From Actinokineospora baliensis (GTDB taxonomy: Bacteria > Actinomycetota > Actinomycetes > Mycobacteriales > Pseudonocardiaceae), in NCBI RefSeq assembly GCF_016907695.1, contig NZ_JAFBCK010000001.1, forward strand, positions 6,684,001-6,748,000: DNA of 64,000 nucleotides, written 5' to 3'. Numbering within the stretch: the first letter of the stretch is position 1; each line of letters opens with the position of its first letter. The notes below the pieces were generated by a model. That model saw only the letters and a program-made list of their open reading frames with translations. It did not search any database and was not told where the DNA came from. Below are positions 57,254-64,000 of the stretch, piece by piece. Both the position numbers and the translations under genes were made by a program.

Positions 57254-58656
57254 CGCACCCCGGTAGCGCCGTCGTCCTCGCCGACCTGGGCGACCGCCGC
57301 CGCGAAGGCGTCGCCGCGGTGGGCGTAGTCGCGGAACATGTCCATGGAGGCGGCAGCGGGCGCGAGCAGCACGACGTCACCCGAACGTGCCATTGCACCC
57401 GCCGCGCGGACCGCTGCGATCATGGGCTCATGGTCTCCCGGGGCCACCCGCCGGACGGGGACATCCGGGGCGTGTCGCGCCAGCGAGGCCGCGAACACCT
57501 CGGCTTCGGCACCCAGCAGCACGACGCCGCGCAGCCGCCCGACAGCCGTCTCGACCAGCTGATCCACGGTCGCGCCTTTGAGCAGACCACCGGCGATCCA
57601 CACCACGGACTCGAACGAGAGCAGTGAGCCCGCGGCCGCGTGTGGGTTCGTGGCCTTGGAGTCGTTGATGTAGGAGACGCCGTTGAACTCACCGAGGTGA
57701 ACGGCTCTATGTGCACCCGGTTGGAACGCGCGTAGGCCAGCGCGAACGGCGTCAGGTGACACGCCGTGAGCGCGGGCGAGCGCGGCGGCCGCCAGGGCAT
57801 TGGAGACGTTGTGCGAACCGAGCACGTTGAGGTCCGCGAGCTCAGCCAGTTCCTCCGCCTGAGCGGCCGGGTCCGCCACGAACGCCCGGTCCACCAAGAG
57901 GTCTTCGACCAAGCCAAGTTCACCTGGACGAGGCACGCCTAGGCCGAACCCGACCTGGGTGCCCCCGTGCTCGGCCGCCAACGCCGTCGACCACTCGTCG
58001 GCGACGTTGCGGACCACGACCTTGGCTCCCGTGTAGGCCCGGCCCTTGGCCTTGGCGTACTCCTCCATAGAGCCGTGCCAGTCGAGGTGGTCCTCTGCGA
58101 GGTTGAGCACGGCAGCGGCGTGCGCGCGCATAGAGCTCTGCCAGTGCAACTGGAAGCTTGAGAGCTCTACAGCGAGCACGGTGTGCCCAGCTCGGATGGC
58201 ATCGATCACGGTAAGACCCACGTTGCCGCAGGCGATCGCGTTGTGCCCATCGGCGCGCAAGATCTCCGCGAGCATGCCCACGGTGGTGGTCTTGCCGTTG
58301 GTGCCGGTCACCACGAGCCACGTGGGCGGGTCCGGCAACCGCTCGGACATCCACCACGCCAGCTCGACCTCGCCGACGACGTCGATTCCCGCGGCCACCG
58401 CAGCCGCCAACAGCGGGCTCGTGGGCTTCCACCCAGGGCTGGTCACCACGAGGGAGGTCCCCTCAGGTGGCTCCACCAGCCCGGGCACCAGCGTGGCACC
58501 TGTGTCGGCCAGTTCGGCCAACCGTTCGGCGTTGCCGTCGGTGACCGTGACCTCCGCGCCCATCGCCACCAGCGCGCTCGCGACCGACCGCCCGGTGACC
58601 CCGGCGCCCGCCACCAGCACGCGGCCGGTGACCAGGCCCGCGAAGGTCCCGGTCAC
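57250..58656 (-). CDS. murD: UDP-N-acetylmuramoylalanine-D-glutamate ligase
   Basis: 468 residues from GTG 58656, overlapping the mraY stop (GTGA); the longer frame above is mraY shadow. Adds D-Glu to UDP-MurNAc-L-Ala. ATP site [18 protein letters not shown] near residue 114, [15 protein letters not shown] near 180, [14 protein letters not shown] near 320. Motifs complete. Confidence 0.97.
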   Translation of the reverse strand: MTGTFAGLVTGRVLVAGAGVTGRSVASALVAMGAEVTVTDGNAERLAELADTGATLVPGLVEPPEGTSLVVTSPGWKPTSPLLAAAVAAGIDVVGEVELAWWMSERLPDPPTWLVVTGTNGKTTTVGMLAEILRADGHNAIACGNVGLTVIDAIRAGHTVLAVELSSFQLHWQSSMRAHAAAVLNLAEDHLDWHGSMEEYAKAKGRAYTGAKVVVRNVADEWSTALAAEHGGTQVGFGLGVPRPGELGLVEDLLVDRAFVADPAAQAEELAELADLNVLGSHNVSNALAAAALARAHGVSPDAVRAGLRAFQPGAHRAVHLGEFNGVSYINDSKATNPHAAAGSLLSFESVVWIAGGLLKGATVDQLVETAVGRLRGVVLLGAEAEVFAASLARHAPDVPVRRVAPGDHEPMIAAVRAAGAMARSGDVVLLAPAAASMDMFRDYAHRGDAFAAAVAQVGEDDGATGVR

Positions 58657-59738
58657 ACCCCGCCACCGAGCGCGAGCCAGTCGGCGTAGAACAGGCCGAG
58701 GCCGAACATCGCGCACACCCCCGCGAGCAGCCAGAACCGGATGATGACCGTGGTCTCCGCCCAGCCAGCCAACTCGAAGTGGTGGTGGAAGGGCGCCATC
58801 CGGAACAACCGCCGCCTGGTCGTGCGGAAGATCGCGATCTGCAGCACCACCGAGACCATCTCGACCACGAACAGGCCGGAGATCACGATCATCAGCAACT
58901 CGGTGCGGGTGGCCATGGACAGGCCCGCGACCAGGCCGCCGAGCGCCAGCGAGCCGGTGTCGCCCATGAAGATCTTCGCCGGTGCGGCGTTCCACCACAG
59001 GAAGCCGATGCAGGCGCCCATCGCCGCCGCGGCCACGATCGCCAGGTCGAGCGGGTCGCGCACGTCGAAGCAGGCGGGCTCGGCGACCCGCGAGCAGTCG
59101 TGGCTGAACTGCCAGAACGAGATCACCACGTAGGTGCCCATGACCATCGCCGAGGACCCACCGGCGAGGCCGTCGAGGCCGTCGGTGAAGTTCACCGCGT
59201 TCGACCAGGCCGACACCGCCAGGTAGCAGAAGACGATGAAGCCGATCCCGCCGAAGGACACGATGGTGATGTCGCGGACGAACGAGAGGTTGTCCGAGGC
59301 CGGGGTCAGCTGCCGCTCGTCGGGGAAGCGCAGCGCCAGGATCGCGAACGCGATGGCCACGACCAACTGGCCGACCAGCTTGGCGGTCTTGTTCAGGCCG
59401 AGGTTGCGCTGCTTGCGGATCTTGATGAAGTCGTCGAGGAAGCCGACCAGGCCGAGCCCGGTGGCCAGCATCAGCACCAGCAGGCCGGAGGCGGTGGGCG
59501 AATCACCGCGCCCGGACCAGGCGTTGACGATGTGCGAGGTGCCGTACCCGGCCCACATGGCGATGATGATCGCCACGCCGCCCATGGTGGGCGTGCCGCG
59601 CTTGCTCTTGTGGCCCTCGGGGCCCTCTTCGCGGATCTCCTGCCCGAAGCCCTGCCGGGAGAAGACCCGGATCAGGTACGGGGTCAGCAGGATCGAGATG
59701 ACCATGGCGATCGCCGCGGCGATCAGGATGCTCTTCAC
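58653..59738 (-). CDS. mraY: Phospho-N-acetylmuramoyl-pentapeptide-transferase
   Basis: 361 residues from GTG 59738, overlapping the murF stop. Integral membrane enzyme that makes lipid I. Ten helices; catalytic acidic motifs [16 protein letters not shown] near residue 112, [12 protein letters not shown] near 195, [12 protein letters not shown] near 270, and HHHFEL near 327. KRGTPTMGG is the conserved N-terminal motif. All key residues present. Confidence 0.97.
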   Translation of the reverse strand: MKSILIAAAIAMVISILLTPYLIRVFSRQGFGQEIREEGPEGHKSKRGTPTMGGVAIIIAMWAGYGTSHIVNAWSGRGDSPTASGLLVLMLATGLGLVGFLDDFIKIRKQRNLGLNKTAKLVGQLVVAIAFAILALRFPDERQLTPASDNLSFVRDITIVSFGGIGFIVFCYLAVSAWSNAVNFTDGLDGLAGGSSAMVMGTYVVISFWQFSHDCSRVAEPACFDVRDPLDLAIVAAAAMGACIGFLWWNAAPAKIFMGDTGSLALGGLVAGLSMATRTELLMIVISGLFVVEMVSVVLQIAIFRTTRRRLFRMAPFHHHFELAGWAETTVIIRFWLLAGVCAMFGLGLFYADWLALGGGV

Positions 59739-61198
59739 CGGGCGTCCTCCGCCAGCAGCGCCTCGGCCACCCGCCACAGGGCGGCCGCCTTCGACGCCTT
59801 CACGAGCACCACGTCACCGGGAGCCAGTTCGGCGCGCAAGAGCGCCACCGCGGCATCGACGTCCGGCACCAGCACCGACTCCTCTCCCCACGAGCCCTCC
59901 AGGCTCGCCCCCTGGTGCATCGCGCGAGCCTGCTCGCCGATGACCACCAAGCGGTTGATGTCCAGTCGAACGGCGAGCCTGCCGATCTCGTCGTGCGCCC
60001 GCACGGACTCGTCGCCAAGCTCACCCATCACCCCGAGGACGGCCCAGGACCGGCGGCGGTTGCCTGCCCTGGCCATCGTGGCCAACGTCTTGAGCGCGGC
60101 GCGCATCGACTCGGGGTTGGCGTTGAAGGCGTCGTTCACGACGGTGACGCCGTCAGGTCGGGTCGTGACCTCCATCCGGCGCGCGGAAACCCGCTGCGCG
60201 TCGGTGAGGCTGTCCGCCACCTCTTGGACCGTCGAGCCCATCTCAAGAGCGACAGCGGCGGCGGTAAGAGCGTTGCCCACGTGGTGCGGCCCGTGCAGGC
60301 CTAGAGACACTCGCGCCTCGCCCTGGGCGGTGCGCAGCACGAAGCTGGCGCGCGCCTGATCGTCGAGGTCGATGTCGACGGCACGCACGTGCGCGGACTC
60401 CGTCTCGCCTACGAACACCACTCGCGCCTTGGTGCGAGAAGCCATCGCAGCCACGAGCGGATCGTCTGCGTTCAGGATCGCGACGCCGTCTTCGGGCAGC
60501 TTCTCCACCAGCTCGCCCTTAGTGCGTACGATGTCTTCGCGGCTGCCGAACTCGCCTAGGTGCGCGGTCCCGACGTTGAGCACAGCACCGATGCGTGGCG
60601 GAGCGGTGTCGCACAGGGCCGCGATGTGGCCCGGCCCGCGCGCGGACAACTCCAACACGAGGTGCTTGGTCTGCTCGTCGGCGCGCAGCACGGTCCAGGG
60701 GTGGCCGAGTTCGTTGTTGAACGACCCTGGAGGAGCGACTGTGGGGCCGAGTGGCGCCAGCACCTGGGCGATGAGGTCCTTGGTCGAGGTCTTACCCGAA
60801 GAACCCGTGACGCCGACGATCGTCAGCCCGGTCGCAGCGAGCTTGTCGGCGACATAGCGGGCAAGACGGGCAAGAGCCGCGAGGACCGCGGCACCGGAAC
60901 CGTCCTTGTCGCCGGTGAGCGCTACCGACCGCGTGTGGGCCTCGGACACCGGGGGCACGATCACCGAAGGCGCGTCGATCTCCCGCGCGGCGAGAACGGC
61001 GACCGCGCCGGAGTCGATCGCCCTAGCGGCGAAGTCGTGACCGTCGACCTTGTCGCCGGGCAAGGCGATGAACAGCCCACCCGGGGTGACCTCGCGGGAG
61101 TCGAACTCGACGGTCCCGGTGACCGTCGCCTCCGGGTCGGCCTGGTGCAGCGTGCCGCCGACGGCGTCAGCGATCTCCCGCAGGGTCAATGTGATCAT
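59735..61198 (-). CDS. murF: UDP-MurNAc-tripeptide-D-alanyl-D-alanine ligase
   Basis: 487 residues. MurF adds D-Ala-D-Ala. N-terminal DUF/UDP-binding domain with [31 protein letters not shown]-binding [19 protein letters not shown] near residue 130; [23 protein letters not shown] near 350. Follows murE with ATGA overlap. Confidence 0.97.
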   Translation of the reverse strand: MITLTLREIADAVGGTLHQADPEATVTGTVEFDSREVTPGGLFIALPGDKVDGHDFAARAIDSGAVAVLAAREIDAPSVIVPPVSEAHTRSVALTGDKDGSGAAVLAALARLARYVADKLAATGLTIVGVTGSSGKTSTKDLIAQVLAPLGPTVAPPGSFNNELGHPWTVLRADEQTKHLVLELSARGPGHIAALCDTAPPRIGAVLNVGTAHLGEFGSREDIVRTKGELVEKLPEDGVAILNADDPLVAAMASRTKARVVFVGETESAHVRAVDIDLDDQARASFVLRTAQGEARVSLGLHGPHHVGNALTAAAVALEMGSTVQEVADSLTDAQRVSARRMEVTTRPDGVTVVNDAFNANPESMRAALKTLATMARAGNRRRSWAVLGVMGELGDESVRAHDEIGRLAVRLDINRLVVIGEQARAMHQGASLEGSWGEESVLVPDVDAAVALLRAELAPGDVVLVKASKAAALWRVAEALLAEDAR

Positions 61199-62763
61199 TC
61201 AGCCACCGTGCCCAGTCGCTCGCGGATGGCCGCGGCGAGCTCGTCGCGGTCGGAGAAGGGGTGAACCACGCCCGCCACCTCTTGGCCGGTCTCGTGGCCC
61301 TTACCCGCGATCACCACTACGTCCCCAGACCGCGCGTTGGCCACGGCGGTGGCGATCGCACGCCTGCGGTCACCGATGTCCACCACCTCGCCGCGCTCGG
61401 CGGCCGGTACCCCGGTAGCGCCCGCGAGCATCGCCGCGCGGATGGTCGCGGGGTCCTCGCTTCGGGGGTTGTCGTCGGTCACGACCAAGAGATCGCTGCG
61501 TCGCGCGGCGGCTTCGCCCATAAGCGGGCGCTTGGCGGTGTCACGGTCGCCACCGCAACCGAGCACTACGATCACGCGGCCCTCCGTACGCGCCCGCATC
61601 GCGTCCAAGGCGAGCGCGACGGCCTCGGGCTTGTGCGAGTAGTCGACCACCGCGGTGAAGTCCTGCCCCAACGCCACCCGCTCCATGCGGCCGGGAACCC
61701 GAACCGTGGCGAACCCCTCGACGATGGCCTCGATCGGGATACCCGCCTTGTCCAGGATGGCAGCGGCGACGAGCGCGTTGGCGACGTTGAAGGTGCCCGG
61801 CATCGGCAGGGTCGCCTCGACCCGGGCGCCTACGGGGGCGTGGATGACGAAAGTCTGCTCGCCGCTGAGGGAGACCCGCACGTTCGACGCGGTCCAATCG
61901 GCTTCGCCGGTGGTCGACACGGTCACGGTGCTCCCGGTGACCAACCGGCGCCCCCAGTCCTGGTCGACGCACACCACCTCGGCCGTCGAACGACCGTCGA
62001 ACAGCAGGGCCTTCGCCTGGAAGTAGTCCTCCATGTCGGGGTGGAAGTCCAGGTGGTCCTGCGAGAGGTTGGTGAAGGCGCCCACCGCGAAGCGCGTGCC
62101 CGCCACCCGGCCCAGGCTCAGCGCGTGGCTGGAGACCTCCATCGGCACGTGGGTGACCCCGCGCTCGACCATGACCGCCAGCAGGGCCTGCAGGTCCGGC
62201 GCCTCCGGCGTGGTGAACGCGCTGGCGAGCCGGTTGCCCGCGATGCGGGTCTCGACGGTGCCGATCAACCCGGTGGTCAAGCCCGCGGCGGCCAGCCCCG
62301 ACTCGACGAGGTGGCTGGTGGTGGTCTTCCCCGAGGTCCCCGTCACGCCGAGCACGCTCAGCGCCAACGACGGCTCCCCGTAGATCCACGCGGCCAGGGG
62401 CCCGAGCGCGGCGCGGGGGTCCGGGTGCACGAGCACCGGTACGCCGGAATCGCGCACGGCGGGTCGTTGCGCGCCCACGGCATCGGTCAGGACCGCGACG
62501 GCCCCGGCGGCGATCGCCTGGGCGGCGAAGTCGGCGCCGTGCGCGCGGGCGCCGGGCAGCGCGGCGAACAGGTCTCCGGGAAGGACGTGCTGTGCGCGCA
62601 GCGTCGCGCCCGTGACGACCACATCGGACACCGCGTCCGAAGTGGTGTCCCCAGCCGACAGCCGCACATCTCCGCGCGCGACCAACGTGGCGAGCGGAAC
62701 GGGCTGGATCCGGGTGGGGCGAGGCGGCGCTGTGACAGCCTTGCCTTCGAGCTTGGCGGGCAC
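61195..62763 (-). CDS. murE: UDP-MurNAc-dipeptide ligase, DAP-adding type
   Basis: 522 residues from GTG 62763; longer starts (62799, 62862) encode Arg-rich sequence unlike the family. ATP motif GVTGTSGKTTTSHLVESGL near residue 121; LSQDHLDFHPDMEDYF near 222; the DDNPRSEDP motif near 418 specifies meso-diaminopimelate. A carbamylated-lysine segment and FTTPEAPDLQALL are present. A promoter-like sequence lies ~130 bases upstream, so murE may have its own transcript besides read-through from ftsI. Confidence 0.95.
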   Translation of the reverse strand: MPAKLEGKAVTAPPRPTRIQPVPLATLVARGDVRLSAGDTTSDAVSDVVVTGATLRAQHVLPGDLFAALPGARAHGADFAAQAIAAGAVAVLTDAVGAQRPAVRDSGVPVLVHPDPRAALGPLAAWIYGEPSLALSVLGVTGTSGKTTTSHLVESGLAAAGLTTGLIGTVETRIAGNRLASAFTTPEAPDLQALLAVMVERGVTHVPMEVSSHALSLGRVAGTRFAVGAFTNLSQDHLDFHPDMEDYFQAKALLFDGRSTAEVVCVDQDWGRRLVTGSTVTVSTTGEADWTASNVRVSLSGEQTFVIHAPVGARVEATLPMPGTFNVANALVAAAILDKAGIPIEAIVEGFATVRVPGRMERVALGQDFTAVVDYSHKPEAVALALDAMRARTEGRVIVVLGCGGDRDTAKRPLMGEAAARRSDLLVVTDDNPRSEDPATIRAAMLAGATGVPAAERGEVVDIGDRRRAIATAVANARSGDVVVIAGKGHETGQEVAGVVHPFSDRDELAAAIRERLGTVAE

Positions 62764-62899
62764 GTCGCGGAAGGCTACCTGCGCACGCAGGGCGACCACG
62801 CGGCCCCTCGATCGCGGGACCCGGGCGGGATGCGGTAGATGAGCGCACCGTGATCGCGCCACCCCGGTCCAGCGCCCGTCATCACACGATCAGGTGGTC

Positions 62900-62928
62900 A
62901 TTATTTTCCCAGGTCACAAGCCCTCGAA
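62900..62928 (-). promoter_or_regulatory. Possible murE promoter
   Basis: Minus-strand -35 TTCGAG (62928-62923), 17-base spacer, -10 AATAAT (62905-62900). The surrounding GGAAAATAATGACC is by far the most AT-rich stretch of the gap. A start near 62893 leaves a ~130-base leader before the murE GTG. Confidence 0.4.
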
Positions 62929-62939
62929 CCGGCGTACAG

Positions 62940-62955
62940 TCGAACATGTGTTCAT
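62940..62955. promoter_or_regulatory. SOS-box-like palindrome
   Basis: TCGAACATGTGTTCAT matches the actinobacterial LexA consensus TCGAAC-N4-GTTCGA at 10 of 12 defined positions, with GAACATGTGTTC as a near-perfect inner palindrome. It lies 12 bases upstream of the -35 of the murE promoter and beside a plus-strand TACAGT. LexA binding is inference. Confidence 0.45.
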
Positions 62956-63061
62956 CTCGCATCAGCGCGCTTGGCGCGCCTTCGACGTCCTGTCCAGCGG
63001 CGGGTCCCGGCGGTGGCCGGGCCCGCTCACGCGCACCGTCCTCAGCGGACGCCGGGCCCGG

Positions 63062-64000
63062 TCACGGCTCGACCAGCGGCACCACCGGAGCGGGCTCCGG
63101 CGACAGCGGGATCGAGTACCGCTGGGTCAGGAACGAGGCCACGTCGTGGAAGAACGGGGCGGCCGAGTGACCGTCCGGAGTGGAATAGGCGGGCGTGTCG
63201 TAGACCATGCCCACCACGAACCGGGGCGAGTCAGCGGGCAGGATCCCGGCGAAGGTGATCCAGTACTTGGAGTCGCTGTAGCGGCCAGCCGCCTGGTCGT
63301 ACTGCTGCGCGGTGCCCGTCTTGCCGGAGATCTGGTAACCGGTCAGCGCCGCGGCGGGCGCGGTGCCGCTGTTGCCGTTGCTGCCCTTCTGCACCACGGC
63401 GCGCAGCATGTCGCGCGTCGTGCGGGCGGTCTCCGGGCTCACCACGCGCACCGGATCCGGTCGCGGCTCCTCCACCCGCGTCCCGTCCGGGGCGATCTTC
63501 GCCCGCACGACCCTGGGCGGCACCCGGACCCCGTCGTTGGCGATGGCCTGGTACATCCCGGCCATCTGCAGCACCGTCATCGACAGGCCCTGACCGATGG
63601 GCAGGTTGCCGAAGGTGCTGCCCGACCACTGGTTGCGCGGCAGCACCTTGCCGGGGCTCTCCCCCGGCAGGCCGACGCCGGTGCGCTTGCCGATGCCGAG
63701 CTTGTCCAGCAGCGCGGCGTAGCGGTCCTGGCCCACCTCGTCGGCCAGCATCAACGTGCCCACGTTGGAGGACTTGGCGAAGATGCCGGTGGTCGTCATC
63801 GAGATCCGGCCGTGCGGCCAGGCGTCGTCGACCCTGCGGTCGGCGACCTGGATCCACCCCGGCACCGAGTGCACGGCCTCCGGGGTGGTGATCCCGTACT
63901 CGATGGCCGCCATCGCGGTGACGATCTTGTTGACCGACCCCGGCTCGTAGGGCGTGGTCACCGAGCGGTCGTTGAGCAGCTTGGGGTCCAGCCCGCCCGG
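63062..64000 (-). CDS. ftsI: Septal penicillin-binding protein FtsI (PBP3/PbpB), 5'-truncated by window edge
   Basis: The C-terminal 312 residues of a class B PBP, running off the right edge. It contains all three active-site motifs: SVNK in EPGSVNKIVTAMAAIE near the edge (acylation Ser), KSSN in FAKSSNVGTLMLAD and SGKTGTAQQ. It crosslinks septal peptidoglycan with FtsW. GMSMTVLQMAGMYQAIANDGVR and DTPAYSTPDGHSAAPFFHDVASF follow the family. First visible gene of the dcw cluster; N-terminal helix and pedestal domain are outside the window. Confidence 0.95.
   Translation of the reverse strand, partial: PGGLDPKLLNDRSVTTPYEPGSVNKIVTAMAAIEYGITTPEAVHSVPGWIQVADRRVDDAWPHGRISMTTTGIFAKSSNVGTLMLADEVGQDRYAALLDKLGIGKRTGVGLPGESPGKVLPRNQWSGSTFGNLPIGQGLSMTVLQMAGMYQAIANDGVRVPPRVVRAKIAPDGTRVEEPRPDPVRVVSPETARTTRDMLRAVVQKGSNGNSGTAPAAALTGYQISGKTGTAQQYDQAAGRYSDSKYWITFAGILPADSPRFVVGMVYDTPAYSTPDGHSAAPFFHDVASFLTQRYSIPLSPEPAPVVPLVEP

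Larger units (their letters stand above)
62764..63061. other. 298-base ftsI-murE gap
   Basis: Unusually long for this cluster. It holds the promoter candidate at 62900-62928, a LexA-box-like palindrome at 62940-62955, and GC-rich repeats near the ftsI stop (CCGGGCCCGG). A plus-strand GTG/ATG ORF at 62946-63170 opens beside the palindrome but has no family resemblance. Confidence 0.45.

Noticed and set aside
62850..63170. Plus-strand ORF beside the SOS-like box
   Set aside because: Ser/Gly/Arg-rich, runs antisense into ftsI, no recognisable family; kept only as context for the regulatory finding.

Overview
The window is high-GC chromosomal DNA from an actinomycete. A Pseudonocardiales-type organism (Saccharothrix/Actinokineospora/Lentzea relatives) is my best guess. 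The evidence is many GTG starts, many 4-base stop/start overlaps, -10 boxes placed 6-8 nt before the start codon, a DUF3558 lipoprotein, Wag31-type DivIVA, SepF, a DAP-type MurE, an actinobacterial translational T-box on ileS and a SAM-IV riboswitch. It is core chromosome: I see no integrase, transposase, phage genes, CRISPR, tRNA or rRNA. Gene order resembles the Mycobacterium tuberculosis blocks bioB-bsaP-DUF2567/nrtR-nadABC-hisDCB, lspA-rluA-dnaE, and wag31 to pbpB, here brought together.

Layout. 1-2.5 kb: a truncated gene, a DUF3558 lipoprotein pair, kptA and soxR. 2.45-5.6 kb: the his operon (hisD-hisC-hisB and a 51-residue membrane protein). 5.7-11.2 kb: a class V aminotransferase, an oligopeptide-type binding lipoprotein, a nitrilase-fold amidohydrolase and two unknown envelope proteins. 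11.3-15.5 kb: nadA-nadB-nadC, divergent from their probable repressor nrtR with a perfect inverted repeat between them. 15.6-21.2 kb: a LON-domain protein, DUF2567, then bsaP, bioB, bioD and bioA (no bioF), interrupted by a glutaredoxin gene, palindromic repeats and degenerate copies of the bioA tail. 21.4-31 kb: unknown membrane proteins, an orphan P450, dnaE and a uridine-kinase-like gene. 31-37 kb: an RluA-family synthase, lspA, a riboswitch-controlled class V aminotransferase, a cation/proton antiporter, DUF167, and a TetR/SRPBCC pair with two operators. 37.5-41 kb: a GT-C-like membrane protein rich in TTA codons, convergent with a class B penicillin-binding protein. 41-47 kb: T-box-controlled ileS, a CREST-family hydrolase, an MFS exporter and a membrane protein with a cysteine motif. 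47-64 kb: the division and cell-wall cluster, all on the minus strand: ftsI (partial), murE, murF, mraY, murD, ftsW, murG, murC, ftsQ, a DinB-family gene, ftsZ, pgeF, yggS, sepF, yggT and divIVA.

How it fits together. The dcw genes make and polymerise the peptidoglycan precursor (MurE/F/D/C, MraY, MurG, FtsW, FtsI) and position the machinery (FtsZ, SepF, FtsQ, DivIVA). NrtR links NAD synthesis to NAD status, the SAM-IV element links one PLP enzyme to methionine/SAM status, and the T-box links ileS to tRNA-Ile charging. The most distinctive non-coding content is a family of ~150-bp palindromic elements (two copies), a third unrelated 166-bp palindrome in front of bioA, and serially duplicated bioA 3' ends.
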